Assembly: GCF_051020955.1 (NCBI RefSeq)
Contig: NC_135016.1
Coordinates: 17,466,501 to 17,530,500 of the forward strand
Reading direction: 5' to 3'
From: Megalopta genalis
Taxonomy: Eukaryota > Arthropoda > Insecta > Hymenoptera > Halictidae
DNA: 64,000 nt
Below the pieces are notes generated by a model that searched no databases, was not told where the DNA came from, and saw only the letters and a list, made by a program, of their open reading frames with translations. Positions 33,575-44,571 of this stretch are shown one piece after another. Position 1 is the first letter of the stretch. Each line of letters begins with the position of its first letter. The position numbers were made by a program, and so were the translations under genes.

Positions 33575-33852
33575 ATATAGCAATTTTTAACGGCGCCTCA
33601 GACTCGCCATTATATATATATATATAATAGCTAATTATATTGTATTATATACAAAAATTGCTATATCTATAATTTATTAAATATATATAACTCATTATCT
33701 TTAATAAATTTGTTTATATTGAAAGAATTGTTGAAAGTGTAGTTATTGTACGAGCGAGTAAACTGACTTTCATATGCAAACAGTACAAAAATAATACAAC
33801 ATTGGAAGAAATATCTTAGCCTTGAAGTTAAAACAGCTTCGAGTCTAAAGGG
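33575..33852. mobile_element. MITE-3, degenerate copy
   Basis: The right end GCTTCGAGTCTAAAGGG is followed by TTAA (33853-33856). The left part contains AGCAATTTTTAACGGCGCC followed by TCAGACTCGCCA but has lost its terminal CCC. TA runs have expanded inside. Confidence 0.6.
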
Positions 33853-33856
33853 TTAA

Positions 33857-34179
33857 CATCCAGAAGGGGGTGATTCCTGAGGTCGTTTGAAGCAACTTCT
33901 TCCTTAGCAAAATTGCGATCCGCGGCTTCGTTTACGAGTTATTAGCGAAAGACAGTGACCAATGAGAGGCGAGATCGACTGGCGCGAGGCGGAGCCGAGA
34001 CGGCCGAGCCAACTAGCGGTCGTAGCCCAGTTGCGGTGATTGGCTGCCTAGCGCTAGGCAAGCTTGCCTCTCATTGGTCAGCGTTTTTCGTTAATAACTC
34101 GTAAACAAAGCCTCGCAGAACATTTTCGCTAAGGACAAAGTTGCTTCAAATGACCTCAGGAATCACGCTTTTCCGACTG
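33857..34179. mobile_element. MITE-1 relative flanked by TTAA
   Basis: The inner arms are MITE-1 (GAAGCAACTTCTTCCTTAGC, GACCAATGAGAGGCGAG and mirror). The outer ends are CATCCAGAAGGGGGTGATTCC-like and, from the right, CAGTCGGAAAAGCGTGATTC, without the GGTGTCCC motif. Both flanks read TTAACAT. This may be a MITE-1 core with different ends or a subfamily with another target preference; the left TTAA is also the right flank of MITE-3, so coincidence is possible. Confidence 0.65.
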
Positions 34180-34183
34180 TTAA

Positions 34184-35721
34184 CATAATTACCATATGTT
34201 TTATAAAAACGTTGTATTCAAACAAACTATGAAGAGAATCAAACATACACTGTATAATTACAATAACTTACACACTTTTCAAAAAGATCGCAACATATAA
34301 CTGCTTAACGCAAAACCCACCAGCAGGTCGAAATGGCCGATTACATTTTTTTCTTGTTTCAAAATTGCTGACATTATAAAGATATATCTCTCACAGAAAA
34401 TGATCGAACAAATTTCTCAATTCGATCATACATTGTAATGAAAATAGCGCTCTCGCTATAATACGTATAAATCTATCAGCTTCATACTTCGTCATTCAGA
34501 GTTCCGAAGAAAACGTCAGTTTGCTCGCTATACCGTCCCGACCCGTGTGTCACCGAAGACATAATCGAGTTCCGCATGCATGGAAAAGTGAAGCTGCTCA
34601 AAGGAGTTCTAGAGCCTCGGAGGATCACAAATCGTCGAAGTTAGAAGTCCCGCGGAGACCGTCGCAACCTCAAGACATTGGAAACCGCCGAATCCTCGAG
34701 AGTTTCGAAGGCTCTAAACATCTTTGGACCTCTGCAACATGTAGGGTCCTCGGATTCTCTTAGATTCCGCTGGATATTTCGGAACTCTAGGGAATATTAA
34801 ATGCCTCAAACATTCCGGAAGCTTGCAAAGTACCAAATACCTCGGACACCTGAAAGTTTCGGACGTTCCCGAGACCGATGTGCAAATTTTCGCTGGCGCT
34901 GCTTTAATTGACGTCCTCTCGCTCGGGTGGTTGGTATTGAATATCCCGGTTCGACAACGTGGTATTTACAATAACAATAATAATAACCATAATACCCGAA
35001 CGAAGAAAGCGTACGCGTCCAGCCGCGCATACGCCGGGACACGCAGAATGCGATAATCCCGAGATGTTGCGCTGTAATGCAACTTGCTTTTCAAACGGCC
35101 GAATCGACGATATTTTTGCACGACCCGTTCCGAAACGAGGACCGCCGGAATGCAGCCTAAGTAAAAAGAATGAATCGTAATAACGGTGAAAAGTCGTTCT
35201 CGCAGTAAGTAAATGAAATGTAAGGAGCAGTAAAAAAAAGGAGCGTTCGACGACATTAATTTCGCGACGACTTAAAGACGAATTTAAAGGACCGAAATTA
35301 AGACAAACTTCATACATATGAAATGAGGCGTGCCGGGCCGCGTAAAAAAGACCGCGGCGATAACGATCGTAAAGGTCATCTTTATTGCACGCGCGCGCAA
35401 TCGTTAAAGATGGAAGGAAAAAGGACGGAAACGCTATCGCGTAAGATAGCAAGACCATGACGATTTAGCGCGCTTTAATAGCATAATAGTAACTCTCCGT
35501 AGACTTTCATGTTACTCTTATCTGTATCGTATTTTCATATCTGCCGGCAACCACCTGGAAGTTTCAAAACGGCAACAAGCTTCGCAGCGGGCTCGCCTAA
35601 CCGCATAAAACCGAGCTAATCTTTAGCGACGTGCAACACAACGAATCTCTCGCAACCGAGAGCCACACACGCGAACGGTATGATTACCGCTCGCGAGATT
35701 TGTCATTTACAATCATGGCTT

Positions 35722-35770
<49 letters not shown>

Positions 35771-36381
35771 CTCTCTTTCTCCTTCTCGCTCGATCTCTCT
35801 CGGTCATTCGCGGCGCAGCATCCCACACAATCTCGACATCAGAAATTCAATCCTGATTACACGACCGCGAGCTCGAAACAAATACGCGCGCGCGGAGATA
35901 ATGAGTCAGCGATATCCCCGGGATCTCCAGCCTCGAAGTCGTTCGGCGTTCCGATAATCGAGGCCCCCGGGGATATTACGGCAGATTAATAATTCTCGAA
36001 TTGATAAGAACCGCGGCGAACAATGCCCGCGGCTTAGCCGAGCCCGGGAACGCGACTGTCTCGCCGAATTTTCCGTTCTCGCAGGTGAAATGTTAACAAG
36101 TGAACGCGGGCTGCCCCGCGCGCGCGCCTACGAGACAACGTGTATCATTAACCACAAAAGACCGGCTTAACCGTGCGCCGCGAGCAGGTGCGCCCGCAGC
36201 GAATTTAGGTTAATCGTCCTGCCGGCTAATCGTTAGATGGAAACCGTTTGCCCGAACAGGGGCGGACTCGCGCGAGGCATGCTCGAAGGCGCACGAAATG
36301 ACGAGACATCATCGATCCGGGACCGGGCACACACCGGTCAGCCGAAACTTATGTTCGTCGACCAACTATCCCCGCGAAGTA
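34184..36381. other. Non-coding stretch, no gene seen
   Basis: Frames at 34521-34763 and 34806-35458 show no domain. A long CT run sits at 35727 and CG-rich DNA at 35860-36200. No RNA gene is apparent. Confidence 0.4.
35727..35767. repeat. CT dinucleotide microsatellite
   Basis: About 20 uninterrupted CT units, followed by imperfect CT-rich sequence to about 35812. Confidence 0.95.
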
Positions 36382-36594
36382 CGGTAAATTCTCCCGAATT
36401 TTGTGCTTTAGCTTGTAAACAGAAGTAGACAATTTGGGGAAAGGAGATACGATTATTCGAGACTTGCGCCTCGTTTTTATAATTAGGTATTTCGTAATTA
36501 GCTTATAAATAGGCTCGAATTATCTTAGTATCTCCTTCTTCCCAAATTGTATATTTTTGTTCAGAAGCTGAAGGAAAGTTAGGGAGAATTTATT
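36382..36594. mobile_element. MITE-2, complete (CAGCTTGTAAAC-type ends)
   Basis: It starts CGGTAAATTCTCCCGAATTT after TA and ends AGCTGAAGGAAAGTTAGGG. The arms GGGGAAAGGAGATACGATTA and mirror are present. It belongs to the subfamily whose subterminal region reads AGCTTGTAAAC instead of CAGATTGTGC. Confidence 0.75.
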
Positions 36595-36974
36595 GCGGAT
36601 GATTTTCGTCCTTGCGATTCTACTGTACCGGATGTTCCATTCATAGCAGAATACCGTTTCAGAGAAATATTTTGTTAAAAAAGCCTTGCCGTATCATTTT
36701 CTTTGAAGTTACAACGATTAGAATGTTTTCGATTGTAATTTTCATAATTACATAATTAATCGTTCCTATTTATTTTTGCAGCTTATACCCTTATACTTAT
36801 ATTGCGTTGCAGTACAATTAGATTTCAAACAAGAGTTTTTAAACTGTTCGCTCGATTCATCGATTCTCATTGATTCTCAACCGTACCTTATAAATAAACA
36901 AATGAACAAAATAACGTAAAGCACGAGTAATCGGCATATATATCTTCTTCGTCGAATCTATTGCCAAGCAATTA
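36595..36974. other. AT-rich non-coding stretch
   Basis: About 380 bases of AT-rich unique sequence with no frame, repeat or motif that I can identify. Confidence 0.5.
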
Positions 36975-37799
36975 CAGTAATTTCTCCCTAATTCGCGCTC
37001 AGATCGCGTACAGAAATGGACAATTTGGGGAGAGGAGATACGATTATTCGAGCCTCGCGACTCGTTATTATGGTTGTTGACAATCGGTAACTATAAGAAC
37101 GAATCGCAGAATAACCGTATCTCCTCTTCCAAAAGCGTCAATTTCTGTGCGCAATCTGAGCGCGAATTAGGGAGAATTTACTGTACAATAATGTCTCTCT
37201 AATTGACGCTAAGATCGTCCGCAAAAATGGACAATTTGGGAAAAGGAGATACGATTATGCGAGCCTTGCGACTCGTTATTATGGTTGTTGACAATCGGTA
37301 ACTATAAGAACGAATCGCGGGGCTAAATAATCGCATCTCCTCTTCCAAAAGTGTCAATTTCTGTGCGCAATCTGAGCGCGAATTAGGGAGAATTTACTGT
37401 ACAATAATGTCTCTCTAATTGACGCTAAGATCGTCCGCAAAAATGGACAATTTGGGAAATGGAGATACGATTATGCGAGCCTGGCGACTCGTTTTTATGT
37501 TTGTTGACAATCGGTAACTATAAGAACGAATCGCAGAGCTAAATAATCGTATCTCCTCTTCCAAAAGCGTCAATTTCTGTGCACAATCTAAGCGCGAATT
37601 AGGGAGAAGATCGTCCGCAAAAATGGACAATTTGGGAAAAGGAGATACGATTATGCGAGCTTGGCGTCTCGTTTTTACAATTGTTGACAATCGGTAACTA
37701 TAAAAACGAGACGCCAGGCTCGAATAATCGTATCCAGTGCTCTTCTCAAAATTGTCGATTTTCGTGCGCAATCTGAGCGCGAATTAGGGAGAAATTACT
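36975..37799. mobile_element. Head-to-tail cluster of four MITE-2 copies
   Basis: Copies start at 36975, 37186 and 37402 and share the single TA between neighbours (37184-37185 and 37400-37401). A fourth copy, lacking its first 30 or so bases, joins at about 37607 and ends at 37799 before TA. Copies two to four share the otherwise rare motif AGATCGTCCGCAAAAATGG, so this looks like local tandem duplication of one copy with a unit of about 215 bp rather than independent insertions. Confidence 0.8.
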
Positions 37800-37801
37800 G
37801 T

Positions 37802-38576
37802 ACTCCGCGTGACCTTTAAACCAGTCTGCACCGATTAACGCGAATATCCTCGTGTTTTTTTTTGTTTTTCTTTCCGGACACGAGTGTCGACGAAGAATTT
37901 CGATTTCGTGGAATCGATCCCGATCGCCCGGCGGATTAACTCTGAAATGGTCGCATAAAAGTTTACGACTTAATTAGACGCTTGCAGGACGGCTAATGGG
38001 AAAGAATCACTGCCCCCGATGCCGGTCGCCACACACTCCGGTAATGCTTCCCATTAGAATTCCGAGTAAGCAACGGGCGACACGGTGCAACAACCCGGAT
38101 GATCGCGGGTTCGCCGGTGCAAAATCTTTATTTATGCAACAAATTTTGCAGCTCGTGTAAACAGGTTCCTGTAATCGTGCATGATTAAGATAACGCGGCC
38201 GAGGATCGATGGGAACCCGATCCGAGATCGATACCACTGTTTTCCTTCGTTAACGGCGCTTTCCGCTTGCCCGTTCGAAACCGATGGTTCTCGATGGCCG
38301 CGTTAATGCACGGTTTCGTAGTACAAGCAGCCGGGCTTTGTGTTATCTGGTGGCGGAAGTAGAAAGTCAACCGTCTACAAATTGGTATTACCGGTTCGGC
38401 TCGCCGCGCCTCGCCGGAGGAAGATTAAAGCGAGCGGTTGTCCGGCCTCGCAAATAGGATTTCGTCGACACACATACACACACATGCGGCGATAAGAATT
38501 GGTTCGAGGGGAATTTTCTCCCGGAAAGAGATTTAATAAGTCGTTACCCGATGGAGTGCAACCGCCTCGGAAAAAC

Positions 38577-38627
<51 letters not shown>

Positions 38628-38841
38628 CTCGATAACGTCCCGCAATGGTACCTAACACAACGTTAGCCACAAATATTTCCCGTCTTTTACAGGGATCGAA
38701 GAACGATGACCGAGAAAGGGGAAGCCACCGATTTAGCTCGGAACCCTTTATTATTTCACAGCTGTAATTGCTCTTCTTTTTCGATATTGTAACGATACGC
38801 TGCTCGGGAGACGCGAACATAAACGGTGTATTGTATATATA
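37802..38841. other. Non-coding stretch, no gene seen
   Basis: Frames at 38007-38370 and 38533-38820 on the minus strand show no domain; the second runs through a CT microsatellite. No element is recognised until 38842. Confidence 0.45.
38580..38624. repeat. CT dinucleotide microsatellite
   Basis: About 22 uninterrupted CT units. Confidence 0.95.
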
Positions 38842-39121
38842 CAGTGGTCCACGAAAGTGTTTATACGCCTTATAATGTAATAACTTTTTTAAAACTCGAC
38901 TAAATGACTTGAATCTTTTTTAGATGAGGGATTTGTCTACCAGACGATGACTTCAATGCCTTTTCTTAATTTTGCTATTACTTGGAATGACGATTAAAAA
39001 AAAAGAGAAATAAAAGGCTGCCTTGTTTTCCAACCTTTTCATCCAAGGCTATAACAAAAGTGTAAAAAAAATGCCTCTCGTAGATCTCGGTAACTTATAC
39101 GCGTGCTGAAAATTTGATCGG
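38842..39121 (+). mobile_element. Tc1-like element, left end only (copy 2)
   Basis: TA is followed by CAGTGGTCCACGAAAGTG and later AACTTTTTTAAAACTCGACT, then CTCGGTAACTTATACGCGTG. It aligns end to end with 18676-18985 apart from small gaps, and it also stops just after GCTGAAAATTTG. Because both copies end at the same place, this may be a defined short element or a shared deletion. Confidence 0.65.
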
Positions 39122-39140
39122 TTGACCCAGAAAGATTTAA

Positions 39141-39379
39141 CCCTTTCCACTCGAATGGCGACTCCAAAGCACGATTAAAAATAGTTATGTCACGTTTCAA
39201 AATAATTTTATTAATCAAATTTGTCCATATTCGAAGACCCGTTGAAAGGATAGCTGTTGCATCGATCACAAAATTCAATTTCATACGTATAAAATGCATC
39301 AGGTTGTATAGAATGGAAACAAAGTGAGACAGAAAAATTATATTAGATTTTCCGTTAATTTGGCTTCGAGTGCAAAGGG
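39141..39379. mobile_element. MITE-3, complete
   Basis: TTAA (39137-39140) precedes CCCTTTCCACTCGAATGG, and GGCTTCGAGTGCAAAGGG precedes TTAG. The element is 239 bp, with the family blocks TTATGTCACGTTTCAAAAT and ACGTATAAAATGCATC present. One target duplication has a point change. Confidence 0.8.
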
Positions 39380-39383
39380 TTAG

Positions 39384-39881
39384 AACACTGCAGATCTCTT
39401 CCAGTTTTTGGTAAAAATCGTGATAAAACAGCGAATTCCACATAGTGCAATTCACAGTTCACCTGCACCGATTTCGATAAAATAATAATAACAATAATAG
39501 TAATAATAACAGAAAGAAACTTGAATATAAATCTCAAGAAAGAAAAATTACTATATTCAGATTACGCGAGCGAGAGCGAACAGTGAATAACATTGAAGGA
39601 AGTATGAACATCACAAAACAAATCCAGTGATAATTATGCTTGGGCAATAGAAATTATGCACCCGCCAACATACCAAACGTACATTTGAAATTGTTATCAA
39701 AGTCGTCGATGGAACAATTGTACCCGCGACTTCGACCAAACAAAAGCAGAAATCGTAAAGAATGCACACCGTGCGCGCCGTTTCGAAACGCGCGAGGACA
39801 GCGATGACGAACCGCGCGTATTTCATCGTCGGAAATAAATTATATCGGCAAGATCGGAGGACAACGACGAGCGAGCGAGCA

Positions 39882-39922
<41 letters not shown>

Positions 39923-41934
39923 GAGGAAAAAGAATCGCGGCGATGGAAGATACCGCAGAAATACGAGCGGCGTCCGAGGCTTAATCCTCGTCCGAACAAC
40001 GTAATCAACGCTCGTCGATTTCCCACAGTGGATCGCGGGGAATCTATTTCCGGCAGCGTATTTCCCACAGGCCTGGTTCGGATTTTTTTTGCGCGAGCTG
40101 CCAATATGGATACGGGCACGCGCGCCAAGTGAAAATTGATGGTTCCGAATCAGACAGGAAGATTTTTCCACGGTTCGCCGGTTATCGAGCCGAAGTGATA
40201 AGCAACGAAGAGCATGGGATAGCGCCGGCGGCCCGTGGCCACCGGACCGTATAATTTCCATCGAACCATGCCTTTCCACGTAGCCGATGCACCGCTACAG
40301 CCCCGGTGGTGCAGCCCGGCGCAGTCCGGCGAGGCGCGAGATGCACGCGTGCATCCACGCATCCGCTGTTTTCTTACACACAGCCGATACCCACGCGTTC
40401 CTCCTCCTCGCGGGCTCCGAAATCCCGTATCTCGTCTCTCGTCTTTCGTTCGCGCGGGATTGTTCGTTATTAATACAGCTCGGTCGAATGTCGACGAGTG
40501 AAATATCTTTCTATTGCTTTTTTTCTCTCCGTTTTTTTTTATTCCGAGCCGCAATTTTCTCCGTGAAATCGTCCGAACGATAATCTCGGCTGTTCCTTGC
40601 TTCTAGATTGGACATTTCTATGCAGATGTACGCTCTCTGTCCGTCGTTGCTTTGCGAAAACAATTATCCGGGTGCTTATCTTTTCTATTAAGAGTTTCGG
40701 GAAGTTAAAAGCGAAGCAAGGATCTCATTAAAGTTCCATTACACCGGTGTAATTTACATACCCCGCGCGCACGACGACGCCGCGACTGCGTGGATTACGC
40801 AGTTTGTTTCGCGCAAATTATGTTTTAATAAATTCGAAGTTTCATCATTATCTTCCTGGAACACCGGTCGGAGCGGTGGACGATAGGGGGGAGGAAGGGG
40901 GACGGGTCCGGGCCGTTCGCGTGCTCGCATCGAGTCGCAGAATTTCCGTCGACGTTCGCGAAGCAAAATTAAAAAAGAAAATTTTCGTACGCGTTCCGCC
41001 GCTACAAACGCAAAATTCTCGAGAGAGAATGGAGATCTTATCGTAGATCCCCTTCTACGCGGCATTTCTTCTTTTTTTTATCACCGTTTAATATACCTTT
41101 TGTGCCGCTTCTGCTGTGTTAAGGAAGCGGTCGCGAGCGTGCCAGCACAAAAGAACGTTTTCTCGAGTCCGTTCTCGTAGTAGCGTCGGGGCCCCTGCAG
41201 CGTTTAGCTACAAATTCTTACAAATTCCTGGTAGTATCCGACCGAGGTTCTCTCGTGTCAGCATCGTCTACGAGAAAGAATTAATGCCCGCGGGGTGTTC
41301 CCATAGAAGGAGCCAGATTAAAAAACAATTTTCTGCCGGGAGAGCGCTCCTTGTAAAACTACACGTTGCATTTCCACGTTACACCATCCTACACGGTTCG
41401 TTTGAAAGAAAATAATAGAATCGCCGTTGCCTCGACAATCTCACCTCTCTTTCGATTCGTGTAATTTCTTTTAAATTAATCTGAAATAACACGAAACAGT
41501 ATACGCACAACGCGATGGAAAAGATCGTCATAAATGAGCCGCGGATCTTCGCGCGAAATAAAAATTATCTTCGTCAATTGCGACGAACGCGAGTCGAATG
41601 GAAATCTTTTTCTTCCTTAAATAATTTCGGTGAGTTGAACATGGATACATAGACGATGCATAGATGCCTTTAAATTCTTTTAATGTTCTCGTTGTTCTAA
41701 ATTTCGCATAACAGTTCTTATTGGAAATACATAAAATCCACAGGCTAGTCATTGCACCACTGATTTTTAATGCAAAATGGAAATTGATAGATATAAGAGC
41801 ATTCATTCTCTTAATAATTTTAGCAACTTCACAGCAATACTGAGTAATATGTTCAAACTGTTTAAATCGTTTTGCTATTTTGCTTTCGATCTGCTTATTT
41901 TTGTCATGAACGCGTAAAATCCGCAGTCTCTTAA
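39384..41934. other. Non-coding stretch, no gene seen
   Basis: A 222-codon minus-strand frame at 39611-40279 runs through a GA/CT repeat (Ser/Leu run) and overlaps three other frames. I regard it as chance. Frames at 40150-40583, 40754-41065 and 41528-41944 also lack domains. A GA run lies at 39881. Confidence 0.4.
39881..39926. repeat. GA dinucleotide-rich run
   Basis: AGAGAGAAAGAGAGAG-type sequence, nearly uninterrupted for about 45 bases. Confidence 0.9.
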
Positions 41935-42212
41935 CCCTTTGCACTCAAGCGACGACTCCGATGCGACGCTAAAAATTGCTACACTATTTCCAAAAGAATT
42001 TCCACGTTATTAAAATTTTGATACATTGTCAAATAATAGAAGCAATAACTTACGGTTCAAGTAAATATATATAATAACTTATAGTATAAGTAAATAACTT
42101 AGAATTTAAATAAAAATAGTATAAGATTCGAAGACTAACGTTTCAACCTAAATACTGTAAGTTGAAACGAACGTCTTCATTCTCGCGTTAAAATAGCCTC
42201 GAGTGCAAAGGA
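41935..42212. mobile_element. MITE-3, complete, longer variant
   Basis: TTAA (41931-41934) precedes CCCTTTGCACTCAAGCG, and CCTCGAGTGCAAAGGA precedes TTAA (42213-42216). The element is 278 bp. The interior holds a distinct block, AATACTGTAAGTTGAAACG then AACGTCTTCATTC, that is also found in the fragment ending at 45633, defining a subfamily. Confidence 0.8.
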
Positions 42213-42477
42213 TTAATCGTACGTCCGAAACGAAGACATCAAAATATAAAAATAAAAATCGCTGTAGCATGAAACGAACGCTAAATCTCAATATTTTTTC
42301 GACAGACGCCACTTTGCGCGAAACACGGTTCCCCGCCGATGGAAAGACCATCGGACTTCCCGTTACAAGCTCGCAGCTTTCGTTTCACGTAAGACGTAAG
42401 AAGCGGCCCCGGACGGGGCAGAGGAGAGTATAGGATGGGTCATTGTCTTTAGAGAGGCTGTAAAACGCGATATGCGC

Positions 42478-42790
42478 GTGTGGCCCCCTATGTGACGTCA
42501 CTTCCGCCGCCCCCGGCCTCGGCCTCCTCGAAAACCGGTATACGGTGGTCTTTCCTCCTCTCTTTCCCGAGGCCCTCTCTCTCTCCCTCTCTCTCTCTTC
42601 CTCTCTCTTTTCCCCTCTCTTTTCCAGTCGGCTCTCGCGAGCGGCGAGCGCGGTGTTCGCGAGAAAATCTCGATGCAGCGGGGCTCGCGTGGGCGGCGTT
42701 TCACCGCTTCGGGGATTAGATTCACGAAGAAGCGCATACCGGTCATGCTCTCCTCACCCTTATCCGCTGCATTACGAGCACGTAAGTGCC
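42478..42790 (+). promoter_or_regulatory. Possible promoter or exon island (CRE, ETS-like, splice-like sites)
   Basis: A perfect TGACGTCA (42493-42500, the CRE/ATF site) runs directly into CTTCCGCC (ETS-like). It is followed by about 80 bases of pyrimidines ending TTTTCCAG at 42620-42627, which resembles a 3' splice site. At 42782 there is GTAAGT, a consensus 5' splice site. The 154 bases between could be an exon, with ATG at 42673 and an open frame to the donor. The protein frame has no recognised domain. Motifs alone are weak evidence. Confidence 0.25.
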
Positions 42791-43305
42791 GAGCTCTCGT
42801 TTCCTGGAACATGTACCCGCCGCGCGAACCCGCTGAAAAGACCGACGATTTATTCCCCCGTACACGGGGCCCTAAGTATATCGAATCGCGGCGGCGGCGG
42901 CTCATAGGCGGTTCTTTTCGTGGGCTCCCGCCGATTTTTCCCCCCGATCAGCATGAACACGGTCAAATCCGGCTGATGCGGTGCGAAGGAGGCAGGAAAA
43001 CCCGTCCCGGCCGCGTTCATCCGTGCCGGTAAATTACGGCACCGCACTCTTTCGGACAATTAATGGTGGCGAGGCGTCGATGCGTTACGCGATACTGCTA
43101 CCGCTGCCCGCACTTGATAAACGGTACGCGAACGCGATCAATTTCGACATCAGCGGCCGTTCTTTTTGCTGTTCGGATAGTCGAGGATGGGCCACGAAAT
43201 TGTTAACCACTCGGCGGTGCATGTGCATTCGATTATAATTGATGATTCGATGACGGATCTTTGGGCAAAATTGGTATGCGAAATGGGCGACAATGTGGAC
43301 AACAA

Positions 43306-43394
43306 TATGTGCATACATATGTGCAAAAGTATGTGCAAATATATGTGCAAAAGTATGTGCAAAAATATGTGCAAAAATATGTGTAAAATATATG
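43306..43394. repeat. 12-bp tandem repeat (ATGTGCAAAAAT), about 7 units
   Basis: Units such as ATGTGCAAAAGT, ATGTGCAAATAT and ATGTGCAAAAAT follow each other in register. In frame they read as MCKS/MCKN tetrapeptides, a repeat artefact. It lies beside a partial MITE-2. Confidence 0.85.
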
Positions 43395-43411
43395 TATAAT
43401 GAATGAAACCA

Positions 43412-43530
43412 ATTGCTACAAAAACGAACCGCAAGACTCGAATAATCGTAATAATTACTGTACAGTAATGTCTCCCTAATTCGCGCTCAGATTGTGCAGA
43501 AAAATGGACAATTTGGGAAGAAAGAGCTTA
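43412..43530. mobile_element. Two partial MITE-2 copies sharing one TA
   Basis: A right half (AAAACGAACCGCAAGACTCG to ATTACTG) ends at 43460. After TA (43461-43462) a left half (CAGTAATGTCTCCC to GACAATTTGGGAAG) begins at 43463 and is cut at about 43530. Confidence 0.75.
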
Positions 43531-43614
43531 CAGAAAACTTCTCAAATTATTCTACTAATATATATAATAAGATAATAATATATATAATAATATAATACTA
43601 ATTTAATAATATGC

Positions 43615-43681
43615 AAATTCTTTTGAAAATAGTATAGCAATTTTTAGCGTCGCCTCGGCGTCGCCACTCGAGTGCAAAGAG
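43615..43681. mobile_element. MITE-3, right end only
   Basis: AGTATAGCAATTTTTAGCG and GTCGCCACTCGAGTGCAAAG precede TTAA (43682-43685). The left part is replaced by TA-rich sequence. Confidence 0.7.
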
Positions 43682-43685
43682 TTAA

Positions 43686-44571
43686 GATTGCGATTCAACC
43701 GAACAACAGAATGTTCGTGCTTTTTAGGTCCGAACAGACCCAGCGTTCGGTTCTGAAGAGTTTTCCTCGACGGTCTACTAGAACCCAGTAGAAACATTTG
43801 CTGGAAACATATGCAATGTTCTTCTTTATCTATCTAAACGCTAGAAAGACGAGCGCGGAAAAAGACGACCGAGAATTTTCGAGGCAGCGTTTAATTATCC
43901 GGCAGGCGCGCTTTCAAACGCGAACTCCGATGAACAAAGCAGACGTGTCCCATCGAAATGAAATGAAATAATCAACAAAAGCAGGATCGCGGATTAAAAG
44001 GCTGGCGGGGTTTTCTTAAGAGACGGCAATCTCTGCGTCTCCTAATGAGAATCTTCTTAAACAGTTTATAGTAATAACGTCCATTTCCCTAATCCACGTC
44101 AGCTCGCTGTCTAATAACTACGTATAAACGCATTATTTACGCGCGACTGCGAGAACTGCCAGTTAATCCGAGTCGCTCGCAGAATAACGCGCTTCGTCAG
44201 CTCTTTTTCCTTTCATTCCAGAAGACAGTCCATTACGAACGCTTTATTCCCGCCCCACGACGTTCCTTAACGTATTTCATTATATCCATATATTATATAA
44301 ATATACGTACGTACACGTACATGCATATGTATACGTGTACGTATATACATATACGTATAGAGAGCCAGCGCAGCTTTGTCTCGCAGCGACGCTTTGTCCG
44401 CCAGATTCGCGCACGCGGAATAATTCCGGCAAGATGTTTAATCGGTTATGAAATCTGCGCCATCCCGGCTGGGAAACTTCATTTTCCGCGGACTTATTAA
44501 AAAAGTTTCGCGAGGTCTCGGTGTCCGAGCGGCTCTCGGTTTCGCGAGGATATCCTATCTTCGCGGAAACA
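43686..44571. other. Non-coding stretch, no gene seen
   Basis: Mostly unique sequence with no frame showing a domain. It contains the alternating purine-pyrimidine tract at 44301-44359. Confidence 0.45.
44301..44359. repeat. 59-base alternating purine-pyrimidine tract
   Basis: Every step alternates purine and pyrimidine over 59 bases, using mixed TA, CG, CA and TG steps (ATATACGTACGTACACG at its start). It is not a simple single-motif repeat. Such DNA is a candidate for Z-DNA or cruciform formation. Confidence 0.8.

Larger units (their letters stand above)
42217..43411. other. GC-rich non-coding island
   Basis: This island contains a promoter-like block (42478-42790), a long pyrimidine tract (42549-42627) and many overlapping frames (42480-43059) without domains. 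A 12-bp repeat lies at its right side. It is the best candidate for a regulatory or alternative first-exon region in the window, but that is inference. Confidence 0.4.

Noticed and set aside
39611..40279. 222-codon minus-strand frame with a hydrophobic Ser/Leu stretch
   Set aside because: The Ser/Leu run is the CT microsatellite read in frame, and three other frames overlap it. There is no recognisable domain.
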